This document shows, one piece after another, positions 51,686 to 60,366 of a stretch of 64,000 nt of DNA. The position numbers and the translations under genes were made by a program. The DNA is from Rhodobacter sp. Its GTDB lineage: Bacteria; Pseudomonadota; Alphaproteobacteria; Rhodobacterales; Rhodobacteraceae. The notes beneath the pieces were generated by a model, which did not search any database, was not told the origin of the DNA, and saw only the letters and a list, made by a program, of their open reading frames with translations. Location of the stretch: NCBI GenBank assembly GCA_027489175.1, contig JAIYAE010000019.1:248001-312000 (forward strand), written 5' to 3'. Within the stretch, counting starts at the first letter, position 1, and the number at the start of each line of letters is the position of its first letter.

Positions 51686-52501
51686 ATGGCCTTTGTCAAA
51701 CTGACGCTGGTGACCTTCGGCCTCCTCTACGCCGCCGCGCTCTCAGGGCTTTACGTCTTTCAACGCGACCTGCAGTACTTCCCCGCCCGCCATGACCCCA
51801 CCCCGGAAGCAGTCGGCCTGCAGGGGGTGGAGCGGGTCTTGCTGCCCACCCCTGACGGTGAAGCGCTGGTCCTCTGGCTTAGCCCCGCAGCGCCAGGCCA
51901 GCCGACCATCCTTTTTCTACACGGCAATGCCGGGGCCATCGCAGACCGGGCCGACCGGTTGGCCTTTTACCAGGCGCGCGGGTTCGGCGCGGCGTTCCTG
52001 TCTTGGCGCGGCTATGGCGGCAGCACCGGACAGCCAACCGAAGCGGGCCTCCTGATCGACGCCCGCACCGCCTATGACGCCTTGCGTGCCCGTGGCATCT
52101 CTCCGGGCCAGATCGTGCTGGTCGGCGAATCCCTTGGCACCGGCGTTGCCGTCCAGACGGCCGCCAGTGTCCCAGTTGGTGCCGTAGTGCTTGAAGCGCC
52201 CTTCACCGCCGCCGTCGACATTGCGGGCCGGGCCTATCCGTGGGTTCCGGTGCGGCTCCTCATGAAGGACCAGTTCCGATCTGCCGCCCACATCGCCGGC
52301 GTCCGCGCGCCCCTTCTGATCCTGCATGGAGAGGCGGATACCGTCATCCCGATCAGCTTTGGCCGCGCCCTCTTTGCGCTGGCGAATGACCCAAAGACGT
52401 TCCTTCCCCTCGGCCCCGTCGGACATGAGGCGCTGTTTGACCCCGCCACCTGGGCCAAAGGGGCTGACTTCATCGACCGGCTTGCCCTGTCCGGGCCGTG
52501 A
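51686..52501 (+). CDS. Membrane-anchored alpha/beta hydrolase (Bem46/ABHD13-like)
   Basis: The 271-aa protein has an N-terminal hydrophobic helix (MAFVKLTLVTFGLLYAAALSGLYVFQRDLQYFP) and then an alpha/beta hydrolase domain. LFLHGNAGAIADRADRLAFYQARGF, SWRGYGGSTGQPTEAG, the nucleophile elbow VGESLGTGVAV (Ser near 148), the acid in ILHGEADTVIP and the final GHEALFDPA His form the expected triad. The QRDLQYFP and HGN(A)G motifs place it in the Bem46/ABHD13 group of unknown substrate. It precedes tldD by 64 bp. Confidence 0.87.
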   Translation: MAFVKLTLVTFGLLYAAALSGLYVFQRDLQYFPARHDPTPEAVGLQGVERVLLPTPDGEALVLWLSPAAPGQPTILFLHGNAGAIADRADRLAFYQARGFGAAFLSWRGYGGSTGQPTEAGLLIDARTAYDALRARGISPGQIVLVGESLGTGVAVQTAASVPVGAVVLEAPFTAAVDIAGRAYPWVPVRLLMKDQFRSAAHIAGVRAPLLILHGEADTVIPISFGRALFALANDPKTFLPLGPVGHEALFDPATWAKGADFIDRLALSGP

Positions 52502-52565
52502 CCGCGCCTTGACCTTGGCCGCCGCCCGGCCCATCTGTATCATCTCCCCGGCAAAAGGCATTCCG

Positions 52566-53987
52566 ATGACCGACGCACCCTTCCGCCCGTTCGACACCCA
52601 TCTGGATGAGGCCGCTGCCTTGGCCACCTTGCGCGCGGCCACTGATGGGGCTGACGATGGCGAGTTGTTCCTGGAACGCCGCCGGGCCGAGGCGATCGTT
52701 CTGGACGATGGCCGCATCCGGCAGGCGACCTATGACGCCTCCCAAGGCTTCGGCCTGCGCGCGGTGCGGGGAGAGGTTGCCGGCTACGCCCATTCAACGG
52801 AAATCACCGAATCCGCCCTCCGCCGCGCCTCGGAAACCGCACGCCTTGCCGTGGGCGCAGGCGGCGGCACCCTTGCACCCAGCCCCCGCGGCACCAATAC
52901 CCGCCTTTACCGACCCGATGACCCGATGGCCGACGCGACATTCCCGGTGAAGATCGAACTTCTGCGCGAAATCGACGCCCATGCCCGCGCGCTTGACCCC
53001 CGCGTGGTCCAAGTCTCCGCCACCCTGTCAGCCTCCATCCAGGAGGTTGAAATTCTCCGCCCCGATGGCCTGCGTCTGGCGGACATCCGCCCGATGGCCC
53101 GGCTGAATGTATCGGTAATGATCGAAGAAGGCGGTCGCCGCGAACAGGGCGGCACCGGCATGGGCGGCCGGTACGGTCTGGCACAGCTGATGCAGGCGCA
53201 GACGTGGAAACCCCTGTTGGCCGAAGCCCTGCGCATCGCGCAAGTGAACCTGGGCGCGGTTGAGGCCCCTGCGGGCGAGATGGACGTGGTTCTTGGCCCC
53301 GGCTGGCCCGGTATCCTGCTGCACGAGGCCATCGGCCACGGGCTGGAAGGCGATTTCAACCGCAAGGAGACCTCGGCCTTCGCGGGGCTTCTGGGGCAGC
53401 AGATCGCCTCTAGGGGCGTGACCGTGCTGGATGATGGCACGATCCCGGACCGGCGCGGCAGCATCTCCATTGATGACGAAGGCACGCCTTCAGCCAAGAA
53501 CGTACTGATCGAGGATGGTATTCTGGTCGGCTACATGCAGGACCGCCAGAACGCCCGGCTGATGGGCGTGGAGCCCACCGGCAATGGGCGGCGCGAAAGC
53601 TTTGCCCATATCCCGATGCCCCGGATGACCAACACCTACATGCTGTCGGGAAAGGATGACCCCGCCGGGATCGTCGCCTCGCTGAAAGACGGGATCTATG
53701 CGGTGGGCTTCGGTGGCGGTCAGGTGGATATCACCAGCGGCAAGTTCGTATTCAGCTGCACCGAGGCGTACCGGGTGAAGAACGGCGTCATCGGGGCCGC
53801 CGTGAAGGGGGCCACCCTGATCGGCGATGGGGCGACGGCGCTGAAAGGCATCCGCGCCATCGGCAATGATCTGGCACTTGACCCCGGCATCGGCAATTGC
53901 GGCAAGGCCGGGCAATGGGTGCCGGTCGGCGTGGGGCAACCGACCCTGCTGATCGGCGGCCTTACAGTGGGCGGTGCTGCGGCCTGA
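52566..53987 (+). CDS. tldD: Metalloprotease TldD
   Basis: TldD, with TldE/PmbA, forms a zinc protease that processes peptides such as microcins and unfolded substrates. The 473-aa protein has the zinc motif HEAIGHGLEGDF (HExxxH near residues 256-261) in GWPGILLHEAIGHGLEGDFNRKETSAFAG. The late Cys is in GGQVDITSGKFVFSCTEAYRVKNG. The N-terminal FLERRRAEAIVLDDGRIRQATYDASQGFGLRAV is family-typical. ATG 52566 follows AAAAGGC. The usual partner pmbA/tldE is not adjacent. Confidence 0.96.
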   Translation: MTDAPFRPFDTHLDEAAALATLRAATDGADDGELFLERRRAEAIVLDDGRIRQATYDASQGFGLRAVRGEVAGYAHSTEITESALRRASETARLAVGAGGGTLAPSPRGTNTRLYRPDDPMADATFPVKIELLREIDAHARALDPRVVQVSATLSASIQEVEILRPDGLRLADIRPMARLNVSVMIEEGGRREQGGTGMGGRYGLAQLMQAQTWKPLLAEALRIAQVNLGAVEAPAGEMDVVLGPGWPGILLHEAIGHGLEGDFNRKETSAFAGLLGQQIASRGVTVLDDGTIPDRRGSISIDDEGTPSAKNVLIEDGILVGYMQDRQNARLMGVEPTGNGRRESFAHIPMPRMTNTYMLSGKDDPAGIVASLKDGIYAVGFGGGQVDITSGKFVFSCTEAYRVKNGVIGAAVKGATLIGDGATALKGIRAIGNDLALDPGIGNCGKAGQWVPVGVGQPTLLIGGLTVGGAAA

Positions 53988-54000
53988 CCGGCGCAAAAGG

Positions 54001-54069
54001 CCGATTTCTTCGAAGAAATCGGACCGGAGCCTTCAAAGGCTCCGAACCGGAATTTTCGAAAATTCCGGT
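54001..54069. repeat. Palindrome-cluster element, copy C (three hairpins)
   Basis: Three palindromes lie between the convergent tldD and tex stops: CCGATTTCTTC/GAAGAAATCGG (54001-54022), CGGAGCCTT-CA-AAGGCTCCG (54025-54044) and ACCGGAATTTTC/GAAAATTCCGGT (54046-54069). In reverse complement this is the same hairpin series as at 41101-41169. Confidence 0.9.
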
Positions 54070-54075
54070 GCTTCC

Positions 54076-56382
54076 CTACCGCCCGAACTTGCCCTTCAAC
54101 GCGTCCGCAAAGGCATTGCCCCCTGTCTGAGTCGCCCCGGCTTGCGGCCCCGCCGCCATCGGCCCGCGCACCGGTTTCGCCGGGGGCTCCCCACGCTCGC
54201 GCACAGCCTCCCGCGCGTCGGCGCTGCCGGATTTCATCGTCAACCCGATGCGTTTCCTGGCCACATCCACCTCCACCACACGGACCTTGACCACGTCCCC
54301 CGCCTTCACCACCGCATGCGGGTCCTTCACGAAGCTGTCGGACAGCTGGCTGACATGCACCAGCCCGTCCTGATGCACCCCCACATCGACAAAGGCCCCG
54401 AAGGCCGCCACGTTGGTGACCGTGCCTTCCAGGAGCATCCCCGGTTTCAGGTCCTTGATGTCGTCCACCCCATCGGCAAACGTCGCCGTGCGGAAACTTG
54501 GCCGCGGGTCGCGCCCCGGCTTTTCCAGTTCCGCGAGGATGTCCTTCACTGTTGGCAAGCCAAAGCGGTCATCCACGAAATCCCTCGGCTCCACCGCTTT
54601 CAGCACCGACGGTTCCGCCATCACCGACCGCAGGTCGCGCCCGCAGGCCGCCACGATCCGCCGCGCCAGATCATAGGCTTCCGGGTGCACCGATGAAGCA
54701 TCCAGCGGTTCCTTGCCCCCCGAAATCCGCAGGAACCCCGCCGCCTGCTCAAACGCTTTCGGCCCCAGCCGCGCGACCTTCAGCAAGTCCTTCCGCGTGG
54801 CAAACGGGCCGTTCGCATCGCGATGCGCCACAATCGCCTCGGCCAGCCCCGGCCCCACGCCCGACACCCGCGCCAGAAGTGGCGCGGAAGCGGTGTTGAG
54901 GTCCACCCCCACCGCGTTCACCGCGTCTTCCACCACCGCCTCAAGGCTGCGCCCCAGCCGGTGTTGGTCCACGTCATGCTGATACTGGCCGACGCCAATC
55001 GCCTTGGGTTCGATCTTCACCAGCTCCGCCAGGGGGTCCTGCAGCCGCCGGGCAATCGAGACCGCCCCGCGCAGAGACACGTCCAGCCCCGGAAACTCCT
55101 TCGCCGCCAGTTCACTGGCCGAATAGACCGAGGCCCCCGCCTCGCTGACGATCACCTTCACCGGCTTTTCCCCCGGCAACACCGCAAGGATATCGGCCAC
55201 CATCTTTTCGGTCTCGCGGCTGGCGGTGCCATTGCCGATGGAGATCAGCTTCACCCCGTGCTTTCCGATCAGCTTCGCCAAGGCCACCTGCGCCCCGCGC
55301 AAGTCATTCTTGGGCTGGAAGGGATAGACCGTGTCCGTCTCCAGTACCTTGCCGGTCGCATCCACCACCGCGACCTTCACGCCCGTGCGGATGCCGGGGT
55401 CCAGCCCCATCGTGGCCTTCCCCCCCGCCGGGGCCGCCAAAAGCAGGTCCTTCAAATTCCGCGCAAAGACGCGGATCGCCTCGGCCTCAGCCGCTTCGCG
55501 CAGTTCGGACATCAGGTCCAGCGTCAGGCTGGTCCGCAGCTTCACCCGCCAGGCCCAGGCGGCAGCCTCACGCAGCCAGCGGTCGCCAGCCCCCTGCCCC
55601 GTGGCCGACAAAGCCGCCCCGCAAGCCCGCTCCGCCGGGCTGTCGCCCCGTGCCGCATCGGGATCAACCGCAAGGTCCAGCGTCAGAAAACCCTCATTGC
55701 GGCCGCGAAACATCGCCAGCGCGCGGTGGCTTGGAGTGCTTGACCACGGCTCGGAATGGGCGAAGTAATCGGAAAACTTCGCGCCCTCCGCCTGCTTGCC
55801 CTCAACCACGGTCGACGTCAGCCGCGCCACCTGCTTCATGTGCCCGCGCAACCGACCAAGGAGGGAGGCATCCTCGGCCAGCCCCTCCGCCACGATATCC
55901 CGCGCACCTTCCAGCGCTGCCTTCACGTCCGGCACCGCCTCGGTCACATACGCAACAGCCAGGCTGGAAGGGTCCGCCGCCCGATCCGCAAGGATCGCAT
56001 CGACCAGCCCCTGAAGCCCGTTCTCCCGCGCGATCATCGCTTTCGTCCGGCGCTTGACCTTGTAGGGCAGGTAGATGTCTTCCAGCTCGGCCTTGGTGAC
56101 GGCCTTGGCAATCGACGCCTCAAGCGCGTCAGTCATCTTGCCCTGCTCGCGGATCGACCCGGCAATCGCGGCCCGCCGCGCCTCCAGCTCCCGCAGGTAG
56201 ACCAGCCGTTCCGCCAGATTGCGCAGCTGCGTGTCATCGAGGCCCCCCGTCACCTCCTTGCGGTAGCGGGCGATGAAGGGAACCGTGGCGCCTTCGTCCA
56301 GAAGCGTGATCGCGGCGCTCACTTGGGCGGGTGTGGCGGCAATTTCAAGCGCGATGGTGCGGGGGATCAGGGCAAGGCTCAT
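54076..56382 (-). CDS. tex: Tex-family RNA-binding transcription accessory protein
   Basis: The 768-aa protein has the Tex order: N-terminal helical Tex domain ([36 protein letters not shown], about residues 33-68) and a YqgF-like RNase H fold ([30 protein letters not shown], about 325-355). Helix-hairpin-helix units follow ([31 protein letters not shown], about 500-530), then an S1 domain ([35 protein letters not shown], about 640-675). Tex acts with RNA polymerase and RNA, homologous to eukaryotic Spt6. Convergent with tldD. The C-terminal 40 residues are a basic disordered tail. Confidence 0.97.
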   Translation of the reverse strand: MSLALIPRTIALEIAATPAQVSAAITLLDEGATVPFIARYRKEVTGGLDDTQLRNLAERLVYLRELEARRAAIAGSIREQGKMTDALEASIAKAVTKAELEDIYLPYKVKRRTKAMIARENGLQGLVDAILADRAADPSSLAVAYVTEAVPDVKAALEGARDIVAEGLAEDASLLGRLRGHMKQVARLTSTVVEGKQAEGAKFSDYFAHSEPWSSTPSHRALAMFRGRNEGFLTLDLAVDPDAARGDSPAERACGAALSATGQGAGDRWLREAAAWAWRVKLRTSLTLDLMSELREAAEAEAIRVFARNLKDLLLAAPAGGKATMGLDPGIRTGVKVAVVDATGKVLETDTVYPFQPKNDLRGAQVALAKLIGKHGVKLISIGNGTASRETEKMVADILAVLPGEKPVKVIVSEAGASVYSASELAAKEFPGLDVSLRGAVSIARRLQDPLAELVKIEPKAIGVGQYQHDVDQHRLGRSLEAVVEDAVNAVGVDLNTASAPLLARVSGVGPGLAEAIVAHRDANGPFATRKDLLKVARLGPKAFEQAAGFLRISGGKEPLDASSVHPEAYDLARRIVAACGRDLRSVMAEPSVLKAVEPRDFVDDRFGLPTVKDILAELEKPGRDPRPSFRTATFADGVDDIKDLKPGMLLEGTVTNVAAFGAFVDVGVHQDGLVHVSQLSDSFVKDPHAVVKAGDVVKVRVVEVDVARKRIGLTMKSGSADAREAVRERGEPPAKPVRGPMAAGPQAGATQTGGNAFADALKGKFGR

Positions 56383-56452
56383 GCGAATCCTAAGGATGGT
56401 CAGGGGGCAGGGATTGCCACCTTAGCCGCCCCGCCCGCGGGGGTGAAGGCCG

Positions 56453-58045
56453 TCAGCCCGCCCTCCACAAGCGCCGCCCCAGATCGCGGATTCGCAGGGC
56501 CAGCGACTGGTTGGAGAAATAGACGACAAGGATCACCGCAAGAATTGGCCCCGACACCCGCCAGTTGGCCAAGAGCGATTCCACCCACAGCATGGCCCAG
56601 CCCGGTACCAGCCCACCCAGGATGGCACCGACACCGCGCACCCAACCGTTGACCGGCGGGTTCGCGGTCAGAAAGGGCAAGGCCACCAGCGCGAGCACGC
56701 AGAAGATGGTAACCCAGTTCGTGGCCTTCCTGCGCCGTACCAACCGCCGCAGCCCGGCCGCCGCCTCCTCGTCCTGCACGAGGCCCGAGGGCAAAAGCCC
56801 CGCCGACCGACGCCCGCCTTCCGGAAACACCCGGAACTCTGGCGGCAGGCCCAAAGGGGCATAGCCATCGGCCCCGCTGGCCATCTTTTCGGTCACCGAC
56901 TGATGCACCACGGGCGAGCCACCCTCGGCCTCGGACGCGCCGATCACGCGCGGGGAGTAGCGGTAGATGCTGGCCAGCCCCTGCCGCGAATCGTGGATCA
57001 GCGCCTGCGGATAAAGCCGCGCGCGGTAGCGGTTCAGCACGTCCGTGTCGAAGACCAGCTCTTGCCGGGCCGCCTCATCCGCGATCCAGAGAAGCGGCTG
57101 GAAGGCGGTTTCGTCATTGGGATAGCCACCCCCCACATCGGAATGGACCCCGGCGAACCAGACTTCCTGCGTCTCTGGCACGGGCTTGCCATCCGGGCGG
57201 GGGGATTGGTCAAATCGGATCGGGTGGAAGCTCAGGCGTTCGTCATCGAGGCTAAGGGCATGGCGCACCTTGCCCACCACCCAGGAACAACGCCGGTTGC
57301 GAAACTTGATCGGCCAGATCAGGCGGTTCCAGACCGACCGCAACTCCTCCACCGGCATGCCGTAAGCCTCGACCGTGTCGAACAGGCCCATGAACCGGAC
57401 CGGCACCGCCTCCGCGCGCCGCTCTGGCTGCAATGCCTCCAGCACCTCAGCATGCAGACGCTGGCGCAAAAGCCGCCGCTTGGCCCAAGTCACCGCGTCC
57501 CGCAGTCCCCGGATGACCGAGATCAGCGGACTCATCTTCCAGTTCAGTGGGTTCCAGACCGACCTCCCGGGAAGAACCAAGGGCGCGGTCATGGTCCGGT
57601 AGGCCAGCCACGCACCCATCGCATTGCGGTCCATCTCGGCGCTGGTCACCGGCCGATCACCAACGCGGACCGGCATCAGCCCTTGCATCGCCACCAATGC
57701 GGCCAAGGTGCGCACCGTGAACGCGCCCCGCGAAAAGCCGAACAGATAGATTTCGTCGCCCGGCTGCCAGTTCCAGCACAAAAAGCGATAAAGCTTGCGC
57801 ACATTTGACGGCACGCCAAACCCTGTCGCCCCGTCGATCAACCGCAGCACCGCATTGCCTGAGGTGCCGACTCCGGGAATGTAGCGTGCCAGCTGCAACG
57901 CCACCCCCGGCCGCTTGTCCAGCGCCTGATACAGCCGCCAGACATTAGATTCCTGCGACGAAAACGCATTGCCCGTGCCATCGGCAAACACCACGATCCG
58001 GCGCGGTTTGCGGGTCAAAGGGTTTGCGGTCAAAGCATCCTGCAC
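56453..58045 (-). CDS. DUF2235 domain-containing protein (T6SS Tle1-like hydrolase fold)
   Basis: The roughly 530-aa protein has RRIVVFADGTGNAFSSQESNVWRLYQAL at the start of the DUF2235 domain and the nucleophile elbow IYLFGFSRGAFTVRTLAALV (GFSRG). The acid/His region EVWFAGVHSDVGGGYPNDE also follows the alpha/beta-hydrolase-like Tle1 phospholipase family. Two or three hydrophobic segments at the C-terminus (about residues 440-510) suggest membrane attachment, unlike many Tle1 effectors. No T6SS gene or immunity protein is adjacent. The start is uncertain: GTG 58045 lies very close to AGGAGG, while TTG at 58060 or 58033 is also possible. Confidence 0.78.
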   Translation of the reverse strand: MQDALTANPLTRKPRRIVVFADGTGNAFSSQESNVWRLYQALDKRPGVALQLARYIPGVGTSGNAVLRLIDGATGFGVPSNVRKLYRFLCWNWQPGDEIYLFGFSRGAFTVRTLAALVAMQGLMPVRVGDRPVTSAEMDRNAMGAWLAYRTMTAPLVLPGRSVWNPLNWKMSPLISVIRGLRDAVTWAKRRLLRQRLHAEVLEALQPERRAEAVPVRFMGLFDTVEAYGMPVEELRSVWNRLIWPIKFRNRRCSWVVGKVRHALSLDDERLSFHPIRFDQSPRPDGKPVPETQEVWFAGVHSDVGGGYPNDETAFQPLLWIADEAARQELVFDTDVLNRYRARLYPQALIHDSRQGLASIYRYSPRVIGASEAEGGSPVVHQSVTEKMASGADGYAPLGLPPEFRVFPEGGRRSAGLLPSGLVQDEEAAAGLRRLVRRRKATNWVTIFCVLALVALPFLTANPPVNGWVRGVGAILGGLVPGWAMLWVESLLANWRVSGPILAVILVVYFSNQSLALRIRDLGRRLWRAG

Positions 58046-58211
58046 ACTCGCCTCCTGCAATCTTGCCGATCAAATGGTCTTTGGGAAACAACTCCCGCAT
58101 GATGTGACAGGATGGCAGAGGGCCGGGCTTGTGCAAGGAAAACCTTGCCCCGGTCAAAGCGCCAGAACCGTCTGCAACGGCCAAAGCGGTCAATGAAGGC
58201 ATTGGGGGGAA

Positions 58212-58288
58212 TGGTACAGCTTCCCCGGCTCGAACGGGGGACCCCCAGATCCACAATCTGGTGCTCTAACCAACTGAGCTAAAGCTGC
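58212..58288 (-). tRNA. tRNA-His (GTG)
   Basis: The 77-nt minus-strand sequence folds as a full cloverleaf. It has acceptor GCAGCTT/AAGCTGT, D arm GCTC...GAGC, anticodon arm CCAGA-TTGTGGA-TCTGG with anticodon GTG, a 5-nt variable loop, and T arm CCCCG-TTCGAGC-CGGGG. CCA is encoded. The base before G1 is T, so the G-1 that most tRNA-His species need is not encoded; the discriminator is A73 and position 72 is U. Loss of G-1 with A73 is known for a subset of alphaproteobacteria. Confidence 0.96.
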
Positions 58289-58330
58289 ACTCGCGGGCCT
58301 GATACCGCCAGACCGCGCGCGATGCAAGTC

Positions 58331-59221
58331 TCAGAGCGTGATTTCCCAGTCCTGATCCACCACGTCCTGCCCATAGGCCTTGCCCGGCACAGACTGGACC
58401 AGCCGCCAGCCGTTGCGGGCGTAAAGCGCGCAAGCGGCCTCCAGGCCTTGATGCGTCCAAAGGACCATGCGCCGATACCCGGCCTGTCGGGCAAACCCAA
58501 CGCAAGTGTCGTGCAACCGCTGGCCAAGGCCAAGGCCGCGCGCTTGCGGCAGGATCAGGAACAACCGCAGCCGGGCGGTCTGGTCATCCTCACGCATGCA
58601 GGAAATCGTGCCCAGCCGCTGAGGGGCTTCCGGTCCCCCCACCTCGGCGATCCAGGTGTGTTCATGGACGGTATCGCCCCGGTCAAGCTGGTCCGCCATG
58701 ATGCGGGCGACCAGCGCTTCAAAGCCTTGGTCATAGCCCTGCTCGCGGGCGTAAAGCGCGCCGTGCTGGCTGATGATCCAGCCGGCGTCACCGGGCTGCA
58801 AACTGCGGATCGCCACCGCACCGGGCGCCATCAACTGGCGCACCCCGGCCAGCGCCTCGGCCAGCGCCACGCGCCGTTCCGCCGGGATCAGCGCCGCCAG
58901 CGCCGCGCGTGACTGGGCGGAGAGCCCTTCGAGGAGCGTCCGTCCCGCAGGCGCCAGCCGCAGAAAAGCCTGCCGCCCCGCCGCCTGCCGTTCCACGACC
59001 CCGCTGCGCTGCAAACGCGCCAGCATCCGTGACAGCTGCGCTTCGTCCAGACCCAGCGCCTGCGCCAGCTGCCGCGCGGTCACCGGTCCCAAGGCGCCAA
59101 TCTCATGGATCAGACGCACTTCGGCCAGGCTGCGCCCCGACTGCAGATAACTGCGCCCGGTCAGCCCAAGCGCCCGGGTGTAGAACCGGTTGAAGTCGCG
59201 GATCTGGTCAATGGCGTCCAT
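58331..59221 (-). CDS. MarR-type regulator fused to a GNAT acetyltransferase
   Basis: The 296-aa protein has an N-terminal MarR winged helix (residues 1-140, with LAEVRLIHEIGALGPVTARQLAQALGLDEAQLSRMLARLQRSGVVERQ). The C-terminal GNAT domain (about 150-296) has LFLILPQARGLGLGQRLHDTCVGFARQAGYRRMVLWTHQGLEAACALYARNGWRLV, including an acetyl-CoA loop (QARGLGLG). Fused MarR-GNAT proteins are known but their targets are mostly not. A TTGAC-TAA-GTCAA palindrome lies 22 bp before the chosen ATG 59221. The gene is divergent from the 68-aa protein gene. Confidence 0.9.
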   Translation of the reverse strand: MDAIDQIRDFNRFYTRALGLTGRSYLQSGRSLAEVRLIHEIGALGPVTARQLAQALGLDEAQLSRMLARLQRSGVVERQAAGRQAFLRLAPAGRTLLEGLSAQSRAALAALIPAERRVALAEALAGVRQLMAPGAVAIRSLQPGDAGWIISQHGALYAREQGYDQGFEALVARIMADQLDRGDTVHEHTWIAEVGGPEAPQRLGTISCMREDDQTARLRLFLILPQARGLGLGQRLHDTCVGFARQAGYRRMVLWTHQGLEAACALYARNGWRLVQSVPGKAYGQDVVDQDWEITL

Positions 59222-59242
59222 CCCGTCAGCCTGCCACACTGT

Positions 59243-59255
59243 TTGACTAAGTCAA
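59243..59255. promoter_or_regulatory. Palindrome TTGACTAAGTCAA upstream of the MarR-GNAT gene
   Basis: The inverted repeat TTGAC-TAA-GTCAA lies in the 81-bp divergent region. It contains a -35-like TTGACT on either strand, so binding by the MarR domain would block expression of its own gene and perhaps of the small acidic protein gene. Confidence 0.55.
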
Positions 59256-59302
59256 GCATCGCCCCTCTGGACAGAGCCCGCCACCTGCGGTAGCGAATCC
59301 CC

Positions 59303-59509
59303 ATGGGGATCAACTCACCAAGCGATATCGCCGCCAACATCCAGATCGGGCCAACCGACACTGGCATGGTCCGGATTTACATCGAGGCGGAGGGCGGCAT
59401 CGACCTGCCCTTGGACTTCGATCCCGAAGAGGCCGAGGAAATCGCCGAAGAACTGCGCGCCGCCGCAGAGGCCGCCCGCGCGCTGGGGTCCAAGCCGAAA
59501 AAGCGCTAG
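59303..59509 (+). CDS. Small acidic protein, DUF6324-like
   Basis: The 68-aa protein MGINSPSDIAANIQIGPTDTGM continues with VRIYIEAEGGIDLPLDFDPEEAEEIAEELRAAAEAARALGSKPKKR. It has a short beta region, an acidic amphipathic helix (about 42-60) and a basic tail. It resembles a small conserved family in Rhodobacteraceae that I recall as DUF6324, function unknown. It is divergent from the MarR-GNAT gene and convergent with mmcB. Confidence 0.72.
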   Translation: MGINSPSDIAANIQIGPTDTGMVRIYIEAEGGIDLPLDFDPEEAEEIAEELRAAAEAARALGSKPKKR

Positions 59510-59539
59510 GCCTGACCTGACGGTCACCGCAGCGGCCCC

Positions 59540-59586
59540 AATTCCTTAAGCAAGGAATTTGACAATTTTCTTCCTCAAGAAAATTG
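59540..59586. repeat. Palindrome-cluster element, copy D (two hairpins)
   Basis: AATTCCTT-AAGC-AAGGAATT (59540-59559) and CAATTTTCTT-CCTC-AAGAAAATTG (59563-59586) lie between the convergent small acidic protein gene and mmcB. The second hairpin includes the last mmcB codons. An alternative outer stem CCCCAATT/AATTGGGG also exists. Confidence 0.75.
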
Positions 59587-60054
59587 GGGGATGCTGCCGA
59601 ATGCCGGGTCACGCATCCCTTGCAAGCGCGCTGCCGCCGTGCGCGCGAAGGTCCGCAGCACAACCTTTCGCCGGGCCGGTGACAGCCCCACTTCGGGCGC
59701 CATGCGCACCACTTCGGCGTCGTAGGGGTCAGCCAGTATCAACCCGGTGCCTTCCGGCAAAAGCTCCACCGGAAAGGCCGCGTCGACCGCCCAGAAGAAC
59801 CTGTCGCACCAGTCCAGATAGCCCTGCCATTTCCGGTCCGTCTGGTAATCTGCCCGGCCGGACTTGCATTCGACCACCCAGACCTCGCCCCGCGGGCCCA
59901 AGGCCATCACATCCACCCGCAGGCCGGGGGTGGGGACCAATTCCTCGACGCAGACGAAATCCAATGCCCTCAGCCCCCGGCAGACGCCGCGCTGCAGCCG
60001 TTGCCCGGGCAGGGCCGGCAGGATTTCCGGGGTGATGTCAACCTTCTGGTCCAT
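59575..60054 (-). CDS. mmcB: MmcB-family DNA repair nuclease-like protein
   Basis: The 159-aa protein has a PD-(D/E)XK-like core: LRVDVMALGPRGEVWVVECKSGRADYQTDRKWQGYLDWCDRFFWAVD, with Asp and the ExK motif (ECKSG) near residues 47-65. The C-terminal part has LILADPYDAEVVRMAP and LSPARRKVVLRTFARTAAARL. MmcB was named in Caulobacter as an SOS-linked mitomycin C resistance factor. ATG 60054 (MDQKVDITPEILPALPGQRLQRG) is the natural start. The last codons form part of a palindromic repeat. Confidence 0.88.
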   Translation of the reverse strand: MDQKVDITPEILPALPGQRLQRGVCRGLRALDFVCVEELVPTPGLRVDVMALGPRGEVWVVECKSGRADYQTDRKWQGYLDWCDRFFWAVDAAFPVELLPEGTGLILADPYDAEVVRMAPEVGLSPARRKVVLRTFARTAAARLQGMRDPAFGSIPQFS

Positions 60055-60366
60055 CCTGCATTTATGAACCAAAGGTGAACATCTGTCCAGCCTTGCGCCG
60101 CCCCCCCATGCGCCCTATCTTGATCAGTGGCGGGTGCTGCTCCTCTCGTGCGAGGCCTTTTTTCCAGTGGCCGATAAGCAAACGCACGGGGGCTGGCTCT
60201 GACAGGATCCTGGTCCTGTTACCTGGTTCCCACCTGAGACCTCTGGCTCTCGGGAAAATCCCGGCACTCCACGGTTGCTGCGGGCCCGCCACCCAATCCA
60301 CACCCCAGAAATGGAAAACGGGGCAGATTCCCCTGCCCCGTTCCCCGCTGGTTATGGCTTCCGGGC
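60055..60366. other. Non-coding stretch between DUF481 and mmcB genes
   Basis: Besides the terminator at 60317-60342, these 312 bp contain short inverted repeats (ACAGGA-N6-TCCTGT near 60210, TCGGGA-AAA-TCCCG near 60255) and a CTCGTGCGAG hairpin before TTTTTT (about 60145-60163, plus strand). The last could end a plus-strand transcript, but no gene is visible before it. No good coding frame is present. Confidence 0.5.
60317..60342 (-). terminator. Intrinsic terminator of the DUF481 gene
   Basis: AACGGGGCAG-N6-CTGCCCCGTT, a 10-bp stem, is followed on the minus strand by TTTTCC. It begins 24 bp after the DUF481 stop. Confidence 0.85.

Noticed and set aside
60145..60163. Short hairpin plus TTTTTT on the plus strand
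   Set aside because: The stem is only four pairs and there is no gene or promoter before it, so it is described in the non-coding entry but not called a terminator.
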